From: QHWF01 sp036848175
GTDB lineage: Bacteria > Acidobacteriota > Vicinamibacteria > Vicinamibacterales > CAVVIG01
Direction of reading: 5' to 3'
Assembly: GCA_036848175.1 (NCBI GenBank)
Contig: DAIUKO010000410.1
Coordinates: 1-5,848, forward strand
Length of the DNA stretch: 5,848 nucleotides
The position numbers and the translations under genes were made by a program. Shown here one piece after another: positions 1 through 5,848 of the stretch; position 1 is the first letter of the stretch; each line of letters opens with the position of its first letter. The notes under the pieces are model-generated. The model did no database searches. It was not told where the DNA came from and saw only the letters and a list, made by a program, of their open reading frames with translations.

Positions 1-2331
1 TGGGCCGAGATGGGCGAGCCGCGCCAGAACTTCGCGATGGACGCGATTCAGGAGTTCAAGGTCTCGACGTCGACGTACAAGGCCGAGTACGGCCTTGCCA
101 CCGGCGGTGTCCTCGCCGTCGTCACCAAGTCGGGCACCAATCAGCTGCACGGATCCGGCCTGCTCTTCTTCCGCGATGCCTCGATCACCGCCAAGGAATT
201 CTTTCAGGCGACGAAACCCGACTATCGGCGGTATCAGTACGGCGGCACGGTCGGTGGACCGATCCTGAAGAACAAGACGCACTATTTCTTCGCCTACGAG
301 GGCACGCAGGAGAAGCAGTTCTTCACCGTCAACGCGCGCGGATTGTGGCCGCAGTACGAGGGCACGTACCCGAGCGACCAGAATCGCTGGACCTACAACG
401 TCAAAGTCAATCATCAGCTGTCGCCGACGCAGAGCCTCTTCTTCCGCTACGGCGCGGAGGACGAATACCGGCCTATCATCACGGCCGGTGGACGCACCGC
501 GCCGACCGCGAGCTTTGACTTCGCGGTGCCGCGCAGTTCCGCGGTCGTCGGCCATTCGTCAGTGCTCAGCGATCGCGCGTTGAACGATTTCCGGTTCCAG
601 TACGCGTACGCGAAATACGAGGTGTCGCCGCCTTACAGCCATGGCGACTGGGAACCGGCGGATTTTGCGGCACGCCTGCCGTTGTGCACGCCGGTTTATT
701 CCTATCCTTCGATCGTCGTTGGCGGCTGCGGCAACGCGCAGATGGGCCCGGAGGCTCGATGGGAGCTGAAGGACGATTTCTCGTACCTGATGCGCCGCTT
801 CGGCGGGACGCATCAGTGGAAGATGGGCTTTGATTTCAGTTACGTGCCTTTCGAAGGCGACAACACCGGCTCGCCGCAAGGCAGCTGGACGTTCCCGAAG
901 GACGTGCCCTACGACGTGAACGATCGGACGACGTGGCCGACGCAGTACACGAACACGCTGCCAACCTACGCGAACATCCCCGTGAAGATCTTCGCCGGCT
1001 ATGTGCAGGACGACTGGCAGGCGTCCAGCGGTCTGACGTTCAACATCGGTCTCCGTTATGACGTGCAGCTCGGATCGTTCAACGAGGACATCCCGGACCT
1101 GCTCTCGAAGATTCAGGACAAGCTGGGACGCGACGGCTCCTTCCCGTACGACGTCTCGGTCTTTCCGCAGCCGCGGCCGGACCGCGGCGACCACAACAAT
1201 TTCGGGCCTCGCGTCGGCGTGGCGTGGGATCCGCGGAACGACGGGGTCACGAACATCCACGCCGCCTACGGGCTCTTCTACGACAACATGCGGACGCTGG
1301 TGAACTTCAACGAGCTGACGTGGCCGCAGGGCAAACCGATCACGATTCTCAACCCGTCGTTCCCCGATCCGTTCGGCGGCAAATCTCGCGATGCGTTCCT
1401 CGGCTCGGGGCCGCCGACGATCACCGTCGGCAGCAACGGCCAGATCAACATGTACGCGAACCAGACCAACGTCGGCGTGAATCGGATGATCAGGCGCGAT
1501 CTCGCACTGTCGGCCGATTTCACGACGGTGTACCGCTACGGGGATCGGGACACCGTGGAAATCAACATACCCGATCAGGTCACGCGCATCCGGCCGTATC
1601 CGCAGTACCAGCGCGTCAACTTCTGGGAGCCGACCGCCGACAACACCTACAAGGCGCTGCTGCTGAAGGTCGAGAAACGGATGTCCAACCGGTACCAGGC
1701 GCTGTTGTCGTACACATTGAGCAAGGCCGAAGACAATACGTTCACATCGGCGCTGTCCGACCACTACGGGTACACGAAGGTGAGGCGGCCGGGTGTCGCC
1801 GATCGCCGTCACCGCCTGGTTGCCAGTGGCATTGTCTCCCTGCCCTACGACATGCAGCTTTCGACGATCGGCGACTTCCGTTCGAGCCTGCCGTTTGGTC
1901 CAATCACACCGGGCCTCGACCTCAACAACGATACGTTGTCGGGCACGTCGATCTCCGCGCCTGCGAACTCGGATTTGCCAGCAGCCGTCATGCCGATGTC
2001 GGGCTGTCGCGCGTTGAACCTGGACGCGATCAACGCGTTCAGAACCGGGCGCAATCTCACGCCGGTCGCACAGGTCGACTGTCCGACCTTCGTCAACGTC
2101 GATCTGCGATTCTCGAAATTCATCAGGGTCGGCGGTTCGGGCCGGGCCGAGCTGATCGCTCAGCTGTTCAACATTTTCGACCGTGCGAACTTCAACGTTC
2201 CGAACAACAACATCAGCGCCGGCAACGACACGACGACGGGGCGTCCGCTGTTTGGGACGAGCACCTCGCTGCTGCCGAACATCAACGCGCCGTCACGACA
2301 AGCGGAGTTTGCGGTGCGGTTCCAGTTCTGA
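1..2331 (+). CDS. TonB-dependent receptor, large acidobacterial type; 5' end missing
   Basis: An outer-membrane beta-barrel receptor that would import a substrate using TonB/ExbBD energy. The frame is open from base 1 (776 codons, then TGA at 2329-2331), so the Met at base 10 is internal and the true start lies upstream. Codons 13-52 hold the end of the plug and the first barrel strand (AEYG, GG, TKSGTN, HGS), the typical wording of acidobacterial receptors that carry an N-terminal carboxypeptidase-regulatory-like domain; that domain, the signal peptide and most of the plug are absent here. Many amphipathic strands follow, for example near YVQDDWQ, FGPRVGVAWDP and LLSYTLSKAEDN. The protein ends in alternating aromatic/hydrophobic residues with a final Phe (FAVRFQF), the classic signal for barrel insertion. 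Codons 640-644 (DLNND) sit where relatives often carry an Asp/Asn-rich loop. Four cysteines form two close pairs (229/243 and 669/694), likely loop disulfides. The substrate cannot be told from sequence. Family assignment is sure; exact subfamily is inference. Confidence 0.93.
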   Translation, partial: WAEMGEPRQNFAMDAIQEFKVSTSTYKAEYGLATGGVLAVVTKSGTNQLHGSGLLFFRDASITAKEFFQATKPDYRRYQYGGTVGGPILKNKTHYFFAYEGTQEKQFFTVNARGLWPQYEGTYPSDQNRWTYNVKVNHQLSPTQSLFFRYGAEDEYRPIITAGGRTAPTASFDFAVPRSSAVVGHSSVLSDRALNDFRFQYAYAKYEVSPPYSHGDWEPADFAARLPLCTPVYSYPSIVVGGCGNAQMGPEARWELKDDFSYLMRRFGGTHQWKMGFDFSYVPFEGDNTGSPQGSWTFPKDVPYDVNDRTTWPTQYTNTLPTYANIPVKIFAGYVQDDWQASSGLTFNIGLRYDVQLGSFNEDIPDLLSKIQDKLGRDGSFPYDVSVFPQPRPDRGDHNNFGPRVGVAWDPRNDGVTNIHAAYGLFYDNMRTLVNFNELTWPQGKPITILNPSFPDPFGGKSRDAFLGSGPPTITVGSNGQINMYANQTNVGVNRMIRRDLALSADFTTVYRYGDRDTVEINIPDQVTRIRPYPQYQRVNFWEPTADNTYKALLLKVEKRMSNRYQALLSYTLSKAEDNTFTSALSDHYGYTKVRRPGVADRRHRLVASGIVSLPYDMQLSTIGDFRSSLPFGPITPGLDLNNDTLSGTSISAPANSDLPAAVMPMSGCRALNLDAINAFRTGRNLTPVAQVDCPTFVNVDLRFSKFIRVGGSGRAELIAQLFNIFDRANFNVPNNNISAGNDTTTGRPLFGTSTSLLPNINAPSRQAEFAVRFQF

Positions 2332-2340
2332 GGCCGGAAA

Positions 2341-2397
2341 CCACGAAACGACGAAACCACGAAAGCAGCCGCCACGAAGAGACGAAGGCACGAAGAA
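2341..2397. repeat. Intergenic ACGAA-core repeat array, 8-bp period
   Basis: Six copies of ACGAA begin at 2343, 2351, 2359, 2374, 2382 and 2390. The spacings are 8, 8, 15, 8, 8, so there are two runs of three with an exact 8-bp period, separated by a degenerate unit that is one base short. The unit consensus is NNACGAAR, and copies differ mostly in the first two bases. The array nearly fills the gap between the receptor stop and the next start. It has no inverted symmetry, so it is not a hairpin terminator. Similar 'CACGAAG/CTTCGTG' low-complexity spacers are, from general knowledge, common between genes in several GC-rich environmental bacteria and yield spurious peptides rich in HEE/TK or, on the other strand, LRxFV. 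Function unknown. Confidence 0.8.
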
Positions 2398-2398
2398 C

Positions 2399-2405
2399 AG
2401 AGAAG
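2399..2405 (+). promoter_or_regulatory. Weak Shine-Dalgarno for the M14-type gene
   Basis: The purine run AGAGAAG ends 7 bases before the ATG at 2413. It is only a partial match to GGAGG. It supports this ATG because the same frame contains no ATG, GTG or TTG between the receptor stop (2329-2331) and 2413, and because the codons just after 2413 encode a signal-peptide-like N-terminus. No promoter-like -35/-10 pair is evident in the short gap. Confidence 0.45.
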
Positions 2406-2412
2406 TACGCCC

Positions 2413-2475
2413 ATGAAACGCTTCCTAGTCGTCGTCGCAATCGCGTGTGCGGGCGGCGCGGTCGGACGCACGCAG
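2413..2475 (+). other. Predicted signal peptide
   Basis: Residues 1-21 have a short positive n-region (K2, R3) and a hydrophobic core (FLVVVAIACAGGAV, residues 4-17), followed by small and polar residues. Cleavage could fall near residues 18-25; no perfect AxA site is visible, so the exact position is uncertain. A Cys at residue 12 is too close to the N-terminus and badly placed for a lipobox, so Sec/SPI export to the periplasm or outside is preferred over a lipoprotein. Confidence 0.65.
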
Positions 2476-5400
2476 TCAGGTGCGGCGTCCAACGTGTCGC
2501 TCGCCGATTTCTTCAAGCCCGGCGTCGTCTTCCAGGATCGCAATGGCGACGACGCGGTCGATTTCGTCAACGCGCGGATCGTCCTCGCGGAAAATCCGAC
2601 GGCCGCCGAGCTGGCGGCCGCGGCCGATGTCGCAGCGCGGTTGGGATATGAAACGTCGGCGATGAACTTGCCGGTCGCGACAGTTCGGCTCACGCCGGAT
2701 GCTCCGAGCGACGGCGGCGGATCGCCTGCGATCTTCGTCGGCGCAAAGTCGCTGGCCGGATCCGGCGCGACTGTGGACTCCCTCGGCGCCGGCGCGATGA
2801 AAGCCGGCGAGGGCCTGGTTGCGGCGTTCACGGCATCGGGTCAGCCAGCGGTCGCGCTGCTCGGCGCAGACGAAGCCGGGATCGCCGCGGCGGCGGTGAT
2901 GTTTGCCGGTCACCTTCCTTACATCTGGGACGCCAAGGGTCCGGCGACCGACAAGATTGCCGACGAAGCGAAGCAGTGGCTGACGGCGAAGGGCGTCGCC
3001 GTTTCCTCGGCGGTCGCGAAGGCGGTCGTCGTGAAGAGCGGTGCCGACGACGTCGACCGCCTCATCGTCGACCTCCAGATGCCCAACGGCGGCGATCTCC
3101 TGAAAGCGCAGGTCGCGCTCAACCAGTTCAAGGCGACCGCCGGCCGCGATCCGAAACGCGCCCTTTCGTTCGCGCACGTCCGCTCGCTCGCGCTGCGGCT
3201 GCGCGCTCCAGGCTCGCGGCCAACCACGATCGATCTTCCGCAGGTCGCCGCGGCGCAAACCGCGGCGAATCCGCCTCCCGGCCGGCGGCCGGGCGGCGGC
3301 GCCAAGGAAAATTTCGATCTCTCCACGTTCTATTCGAACGACGGCGCGCTGTCGGATTCGGACAACAACCTGATTCCCGATCGCGTGGACGTCATGCTCA
3401 GCGCCGACGGCGCGGGAACGCAGAGGATCGTCGATCTCGGCGCGCGACTCGGTCTCGAGTCGACCGGCGTTGCGGTGCCGATCGCGAAACCGCCGAAGAG
3501 CATCACGTCGCCGGACGGTGAGCCCATTCTGGTACTCGTCGGCGTCACCCATCCACTCATCGAAGATCTGATCAAGAACGACAAATGGGTGCGGCCATCG
3601 CTGCAGCCGGGTGAAGGACTGATCCAGATCGTGAAGAAGGCGTTCGGCGAGAAGAGCGCGCTCATCGTCACCGGCGGCGACGCGGCGGGCGTCGACCGCG
3701 CGATCCGGCAGCTCGCGGAGACGTTTCCGCATATCTGGTCGCGAGGCAAAGACCGCACGACGCTCGACGATGTGGAGGACGACCTGCGAAAGTTCGTCGC
3801 CGGCCGATCGCCGGCCGGTCAGGCGGCGACGAGTCTGTACAAGATCGACAAGCTCGGTGCTCAACTGCAGGGCAAGGACCTCGCCAGCGCGCGTGTGAGA
3901 GTGTTCGTCGAGAACGCGGCGGATGGTCTCGCCGACTTCATACGGCAAGAAGCCGCGTCGGCGATCAAGGCCGGCTCGGTGACGGTTGACGTGCAGAACC
4001 TCGACGTCCAGAAGGGACGCCCCCTCGTCAACGATGAATTCGACGTCGCGTCGGAAGTCGACGAGTTCTGGTCGAAGCTCCGCATGAAGGTGATTCCCGC
4101 GATCAGGAAGAACAAGCCGGCCGTGATCGTCGAGGCTCGACTCAGCGAGCCGCCCGAGCTCCGCCAGCAGATCGAACAGCAGGCGCGTGCCGAACTGGTC
4201 AAAGCCGGCGCCGACGACAAGTCGACCTCCGTCACCGTCCTCTCCGCATACAAGCAAGGCTACAGCTGGCTGTACGACGTCGTCCGGCCGACGCTGGCGG
4301 GCAAGACGATCGAATCGATCACGATCCGTTTCGCCGAAATCGGTCCGCCCGCAGGCTGGACGCAGCAGGGGATGTTCGTGCCGACGCGGTGGCTGCTCGA
4401 GCTCTATCCCATCGACGAGATTCTCGCCAGCGAGCTGAAGATCGACATCAAGAAGATCCGCTTCGAGAAGATGCCGATCGGATCGCCGGCGTACGAAGTG
4501 ATCGCGACCGGTGCCGGCGGCGCCGAGCTCCTGCGCCGCACCTTCGAACCGAAGTTCGTCGAGCGACCGTTCTTCGATCGATTCCCGGACTACGAGCGCG
4601 TCCGCGTGACGACCGGTTGGTTGAAGGCGGACGCGGCGGGACGGACGATCGTCGACGAACGCATCGTGACGGATCCGGAGCGCTTCTGGGATCGATTCCA
4701 GGCGGTCACGCTCCCCGCGCTGTACAACCACGTGATGACACTCGGCAACGGCAAGCCGCGTGCAGAAGATGCGCCGTTCTTTGGTGAGATGATGGTCGAT
4801 CTCACGCTGAGCGAGCCCGAGTATCGGCTGCCGGTCGATCAGGAACAGATCTCATCGCTCGAAGCGATCCACGAGGAGCTCTACTTCAACACGCTGCACT
4901 TCTTCGACGTGATGGGGCGCTTCACGCGCGGCGCGGGGCTCAGCTATCCAGGCCGTGTGATTCCGGTGATGCATCCGAAGAGCGACGGGAAGGCTGGCCA
5001 CGCCAGGATCACGGTCACCGGATTCGATGCACCACGGCCGTCTGTCGTTGTCGAATACGTCGAACGCAACGGCCGGCGCGGCGATGCCCGGCTCGATATC
5101 CCGAAGATCGCCGTCGACCGTCCGCAGACGCTGGCGGCCACGGTGCGCGATGGGCAGAACGGCGTCGATCGGCTCGATCTGCGCGTGAAGGTCGACACCG
5201 AAAAAGACGAGCGCGACGCGCTCGTTCAGCGCGCCGCTGACGAGCGCGTCGACCGCACGGTCATCTCCGCCGAGCAGGTGAAGGCGGTTGTGACGAATCT
5301 CGATCGTCTGCGCCAGGCGGGCCTCTATCGCGACGCGCTCGCGTACCACGATCTCCGCGGCCTCCGTGTCACCATTGGCTGGGACCACGACGCGAAGCCG

Positions 5401-5848
5401 GCCGACATCACCGCGTCGATCGACGGCGGATCTCCCGTACCGTTTCCCGACATCAAGAAATATCCGGCGACCGATCTCCAATGGGACACGCCCATCCCTC
5501 CTCCCGAGGCGTACGGCGTCCTCGCCAAGATGTCGGAGTCCAAAGAGGCGACCGTCTACAAAGTCGGCCAGAGCTACCTCGGCAAAGACGTGTGGGCGAT
5601 GGACCTGATGCCGCCGATCGAGGCGTCGCATTGGTCACAGGCGAAGCAGACCACGTTGAAGCCGACGGTTGTCTACTCGGCGCGCCAGCATGCGAACGAG
5701 GTCTCGTCGACGAGCCACGTGCTGAAGCTGGCCGAGCTGCTGCTGACCGATCCGGAGTATCGCGCGAAGTTGAACAAGGTGAACGTGGTCATCCATCCGA
5801 TCACGAACGCCGACGGCGCGCAGCTCGCCTACGACCTGCAGAAGATCA
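2413..5848 (+). CDS. Exported multidomain M14-family zinc carboxypeptidase; 3' end missing
   Basis: A very large exported protein with a C-terminal zinc carboxypeptidase domain, which would remove residues from peptides or amides outside the inner membrane. The frame is open for 1145 codons to the window edge with no stop. Residues 1-21 look like a signal peptide (MKR, then a Val/Ala-rich core). Residues ~29-172 and ~301-442 are two copies of an alpha/beta module, each with a calcium-loop-like Asp/Asn motif (D42-D50 and D315-D323), joined by a Pro/Gly-rich linker (~286-296). Residues ~493-645 and ~693-873 are a second, different duplicated pair. Residues ~875-1010 look beta-rich. The M14 domain starts near residue 1033: VGQSYLGK (1051-1058) matches the family's 'iG.S.eGR' strand, H1093 and E1096 form HxxE, and NADG (1132-1135) matches the common NPDG. 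The third zinc His and catalytic Glu lie beyond the window. Typical M14 enzymes are 300-450 residues, so the extension is exceptional. It lies 81 bases after the receptor, same strand and frame. Peptidase family is likely; substrate unknown. Confidence 0.85.
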   Translation, partial: MKRFLVVVAIACAGGAVGRTQSGAASNVSLADFFKPGVVFQDRNGDDAVDFVNARIVLAENPTAAELAAAADVAARLGYETSAMNLPVATVRLTPDAPSDGGGSPAIFVGAKSLAGSGATVDSLGAGAMKAGEGLVAAFTASGQPAVALLGADEAGIAAAAVMFAGHLPYIWDAKGPATDKIADEAKQWLTAKGVAVSSAVAKAVVVKSGADDVDRLIVDLQMPNGGDLLKAQVALNQFKATAGRDPKRALSFAHVRSLALRLRAPGSRPTTIDLPQVAAAQTAANPPPGRRPGGGAKENFDLSTFYSNDGALSDSDNNLIPDRVDVMLSADGAGTQRIVDLGARLGLESTGVAVPIAKPPKSITSPDGEPILVLVGVTHPLIEDLIKNDKWVRPSLQPGEGLIQIVKKAFGEKSALIVTGGDAAGVDRAIRQLAETFPHIWSRGKDRTTLDDVEDDLRKFVAGRSPAGQAATSLYKIDKLGAQLQGKDLASARVRVFVENAADGLADFIRQEAASAIKAGSVTVDVQNLDVQKGRPLVNDEFDVASEVDEFWSKLRMKVIPAIRKNKPAVIVEARLSEPPELRQQIEQQARAELVKAGADDKSTSVTVLSAYKQGYSWLYDVVRPTLAGKTIESITIRFAEIGPPAGWTQQGMFVPTRWLLELYPIDEILASELKIDIKKIRFEKMPIGSPAYEVIATGAGGAELLRRTFEPKFVERPFFDRFPDYERVRVTTGWLKADAAGRTIVDERIVTDPERFWDRFQAVTLPALYNHVMTLGNGKPRAEDAPFFGEMMVDLTLSEPEYRLPVDQEQISSLEAIHEELYFNTLHFFDVMGRFTRGAGLSYPGRVIPVMHPKSDGKAGHARITVTGFDAPRPSVVVEYVERNGRRGDARLDIPKIAVDRPQTLAATVRDGQNGVDRLDLRVKVDTEKDERDALVQRAADERVDRTVISAEQVKAVVTNLDRLRQAGLYRDALAYHDLRGLRVTIGWDHDAKPADITASIDGGSPVPFPDIKKYPATDLQWDTPIPPPEAYGVLAKMSESKEATVYKVGQSYLGKDVWAMDLMPPIEASHWSQAKQTTLKPTVVYSARQHANEVSSTSHVLKLAELLLTDPEYRAKLNKVNVVIHPITNADGAQLAYDLQKI
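2497..2928 (+). other. Protein module A1, first copy of a duplicated alpha/beta domain
   Basis: Residues 29-172 of the M14-type protein. Landmarks in order: D42-R-N44-G-D46-D-A-V-D50 (calcium-loop-like), an Ala-rich helix with ADVAARLGYET, the strand AIFVG, the GEGL turn, ALLGADEAG (148-156), a helix, and PYIW (169-172). The same landmarks recur at about +270 residues in module A2. The strand-helix order with a late G-x-D-x-A-G and following helix resembles the small N-terminal alpha/beta domain found ahead of GH20 and alpha-glucuronidase catalytic domains; this resemblance is inference from pattern alone. A weaker similar stretch continues to about residue 269. Confidence 0.6.
3277..3293. 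repeat. Perfect GC palindrome inside the coding region
   Basis: CCCGGCCG (3277-3284) and its reverse complement CGGCCGGG (3286-3293) flank one central G. It lies in the Pro/Gly/Arg-rich linker between modules A1 and A2 (residues ~287-296). It is most simply a by-product of CCN/GGN/CGN codons in a GC-rich genome; a pause or hairpin effect on the mRNA is possible but unsupported. Confidence 0.5.
3313..3738 (+). other. Protein module A2, second copy of the duplicated alpha/beta domain
   Basis: Residues 301-442. Landmarks match A1 in order and spacing: D315-S-D317-N-N319-L-I-P-D323 (against D42-D50), VDLGARLGLEST (against VAARLGYET), the strand ILVLVG, PGEGL, LIVTGGDAAG (417-426, against 148-156) and PHIW (439-442, against 169-172). 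The distance from loop Asp to final Trp is 127 residues here and 130 in A1. The DSDNNLIPD loop is close to the thrombospondin-type-3 style D-x-D-x-[DN]-x3-D calcium loop. The copies are diverged, so the duplication is old. Confidence 0.6.
3889..4347 (+). other. Protein module B1, first copy of a second duplicated domain
   Basis: Residues 493-645. Landmarks: ENAADGLADFIRQ helix start (500-512), the strand VTVDV, KGR (534-536), DEF, DEFW (550-553), VIPAI (560-564), VEARLSEPPE (573-582), a charged helix, then KQGYSW (614-619) and a strand ITIRF. The same series appears about 206 residues later in B2, with a 16-residue insertion before the LSEP motif. I recognise no named family. Confidence 0.5.
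4489..5031 (+). other. Protein module B2, second copy of the second duplicated domain
   Basis: Residues 693-873. Landmarks aligned to B1: ATGAGGAELLRR (698-709), the strand VRVTTGW, AGR (742-744), DER, PERFW (755-759), TLPAL (766-770), VDLTLSEPEY (795-804), a helix with HEEL (820-823), TRGAGLSYPGR (838-848) and ARITVTGFDA (864-873). W553/W759 and P562/P768 have the same offset of 206 residues, which supports a true duplication over chance. Confidence 0.5.
5509..5848 (+). other. M14 zinc carboxypeptidase domain, N-terminal part only
   Basis: Residues 1033-1145. The order fits the M14 fold start: an AYGVLAKM helix, the strand VYKVGQS, LGK then VWAMDL, a polar loop, the strand TVVYSA, then RQHANE carrying the HxxE zinc ligands H1093 and E1096. 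A helix with LKLAELLL follows, then the strand VNVVIHPI and the turn NADG (1132-1135), usually NPDG in the family. The second His ligand, the Arg substrate clamp and the catalytic Glu normally fall further on, so activity cannot be judged from this window. Confidence 0.85.

Noticed and set aside
559..1812. Minus-strand open frame of 417 codons opposite the receptor
   Set aside because: Same aligned-codon artefact: it ends at a sense TCA (559-561). The translation is Arg/Val-rich low complexity and the sense strand is a clear TonB-dependent receptor.
2332..2412. Terminator or promoter between the two genes
   Set aside because: No stem-loop with a T run and no convincing -35/-10 pair is visible; the gap is taken up by the direct-repeat array.
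2446..2448. Cys12 as a lipoprotein lipobox (AIAC)
   Set aside because: The hydrophobic stretch before it is only about 8 residues and the -3 residue is Ala; the hydrophobic core continues past the Cys. A standard signal peptide fits better.
1224..2651. Plus-strand open frame of 475 codons spanning the end of the receptor, the gap and the start of the next gene
   Set aside because: It crosses two well-supported genes in another frame, is rich in Arg/Gln/His and reads the ACGAA array as basic low complexity. It is a GC-driven shadow.
3797..3817. Direct repeat TCGCCGGCCG twice with 11-bp period
   Set aside because: It lies inside coding sequence for a Gly/Ala/Arg/Pro-rich stretch (residues ~462-469) and is expected from GC-biased codons; out of phase with codons and with no further copies.
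2476..4731. Minus-strand open frame of 751 codons opposite the M14-type gene
   Set aside because: Its codons are exact reverse complements of the sense codons, so it is open wherever the sense strand avoids TCA, TTA and CTA, which are rare in this GC-rich gene. It ends at a sense TCA Ser codon (2476-2478). The product is Arg/Asp-rich with no domain sense, while the sense frame carries a signal peptide, repeats and M14 motifs.
4852..5631. Minus-strand open frame of 259 codons
   Set aside because: Also aligned codon-for-codon with the sense gene and ending at a sense TCA (4852-4854); it lies opposite the linker and M14 start.

Overview
The window is GC-rich (roughly 60-65% by eye) and is filled by two large protein genes on the + strand, both cut by the window edges, with an 81-base gap between them. 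The first is a TonB-dependent outer-membrane receptor of the large type that is strongly expanded in Acidobacteriota. Its plug-to-barrel wording (AEYG...GG...TKSGTN..HG) and its plain C-terminal Phe strand fit that group. Together with the GC content and the partner gene, this points to an acidobacterium, perhaps of the Vicinamibacteria type. That is inference from family style, not a database match.

Layout. Bases 1-2331 hold the receptor without its N-terminus (signal peptide, regulatory-like domain and most of the plug lie upstream). Bases 2332-2412 hold a low-complexity spacer built from six copies of an ACGAA core with a strict 8-bp period (two runs of three), followed by a weak ribosome binding site. 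Bases 2413-5848 are one uninterrupted reading frame of 1145 codons that runs off the right edge. Its N-terminus looks like a signal peptide. Its last ~110 visible residues are the start of an M14-type zinc carboxypeptidase domain, with the HxxE zinc motif at H1093/E1096. The rest of the catalytic domain, including the third zinc ligand and the catalytic Glu, would lie outside the window.

The most interesting content is the ~1000-residue region between the signal peptide and the peptidase domain. Reading it residue by residue shows two separate internal duplications. Pair A (residues ~29-172 and ~301-442) shares a calcium-loop-like D-x-[ND]-x-[DN]-x3-D motif, a GEGL strand, a G-x-D-x-A-G motif and a terminal P-x-I-W, all in the same order and spacing. 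Pair B (residues ~493-645 and ~693-873) shares G-R, [ED]-x-F-W, P-A-[IL] and L-S-E-P landmarks in the same order. The protein therefore reads as signal - A1 - A2 - B1 - B2 - beta-rich linker - M14. I do not recognise a described family for the A and B modules, although A has some of the look of the small alpha/beta domain that precedes catalytic domains in GH20 and alpha-glucuronidase-type enzymes.

The two genes may work together: an exported peptidase that trims peptides or glycopeptides outside the inner membrane, beside a receptor able to import the products. Adjacency, same strand, a short gap and no visible terminator support co-transcription, but a shared substrate is only a hypothesis. 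No RNA genes, mobile elements, CRISPR arrays or clear promoters were seen.
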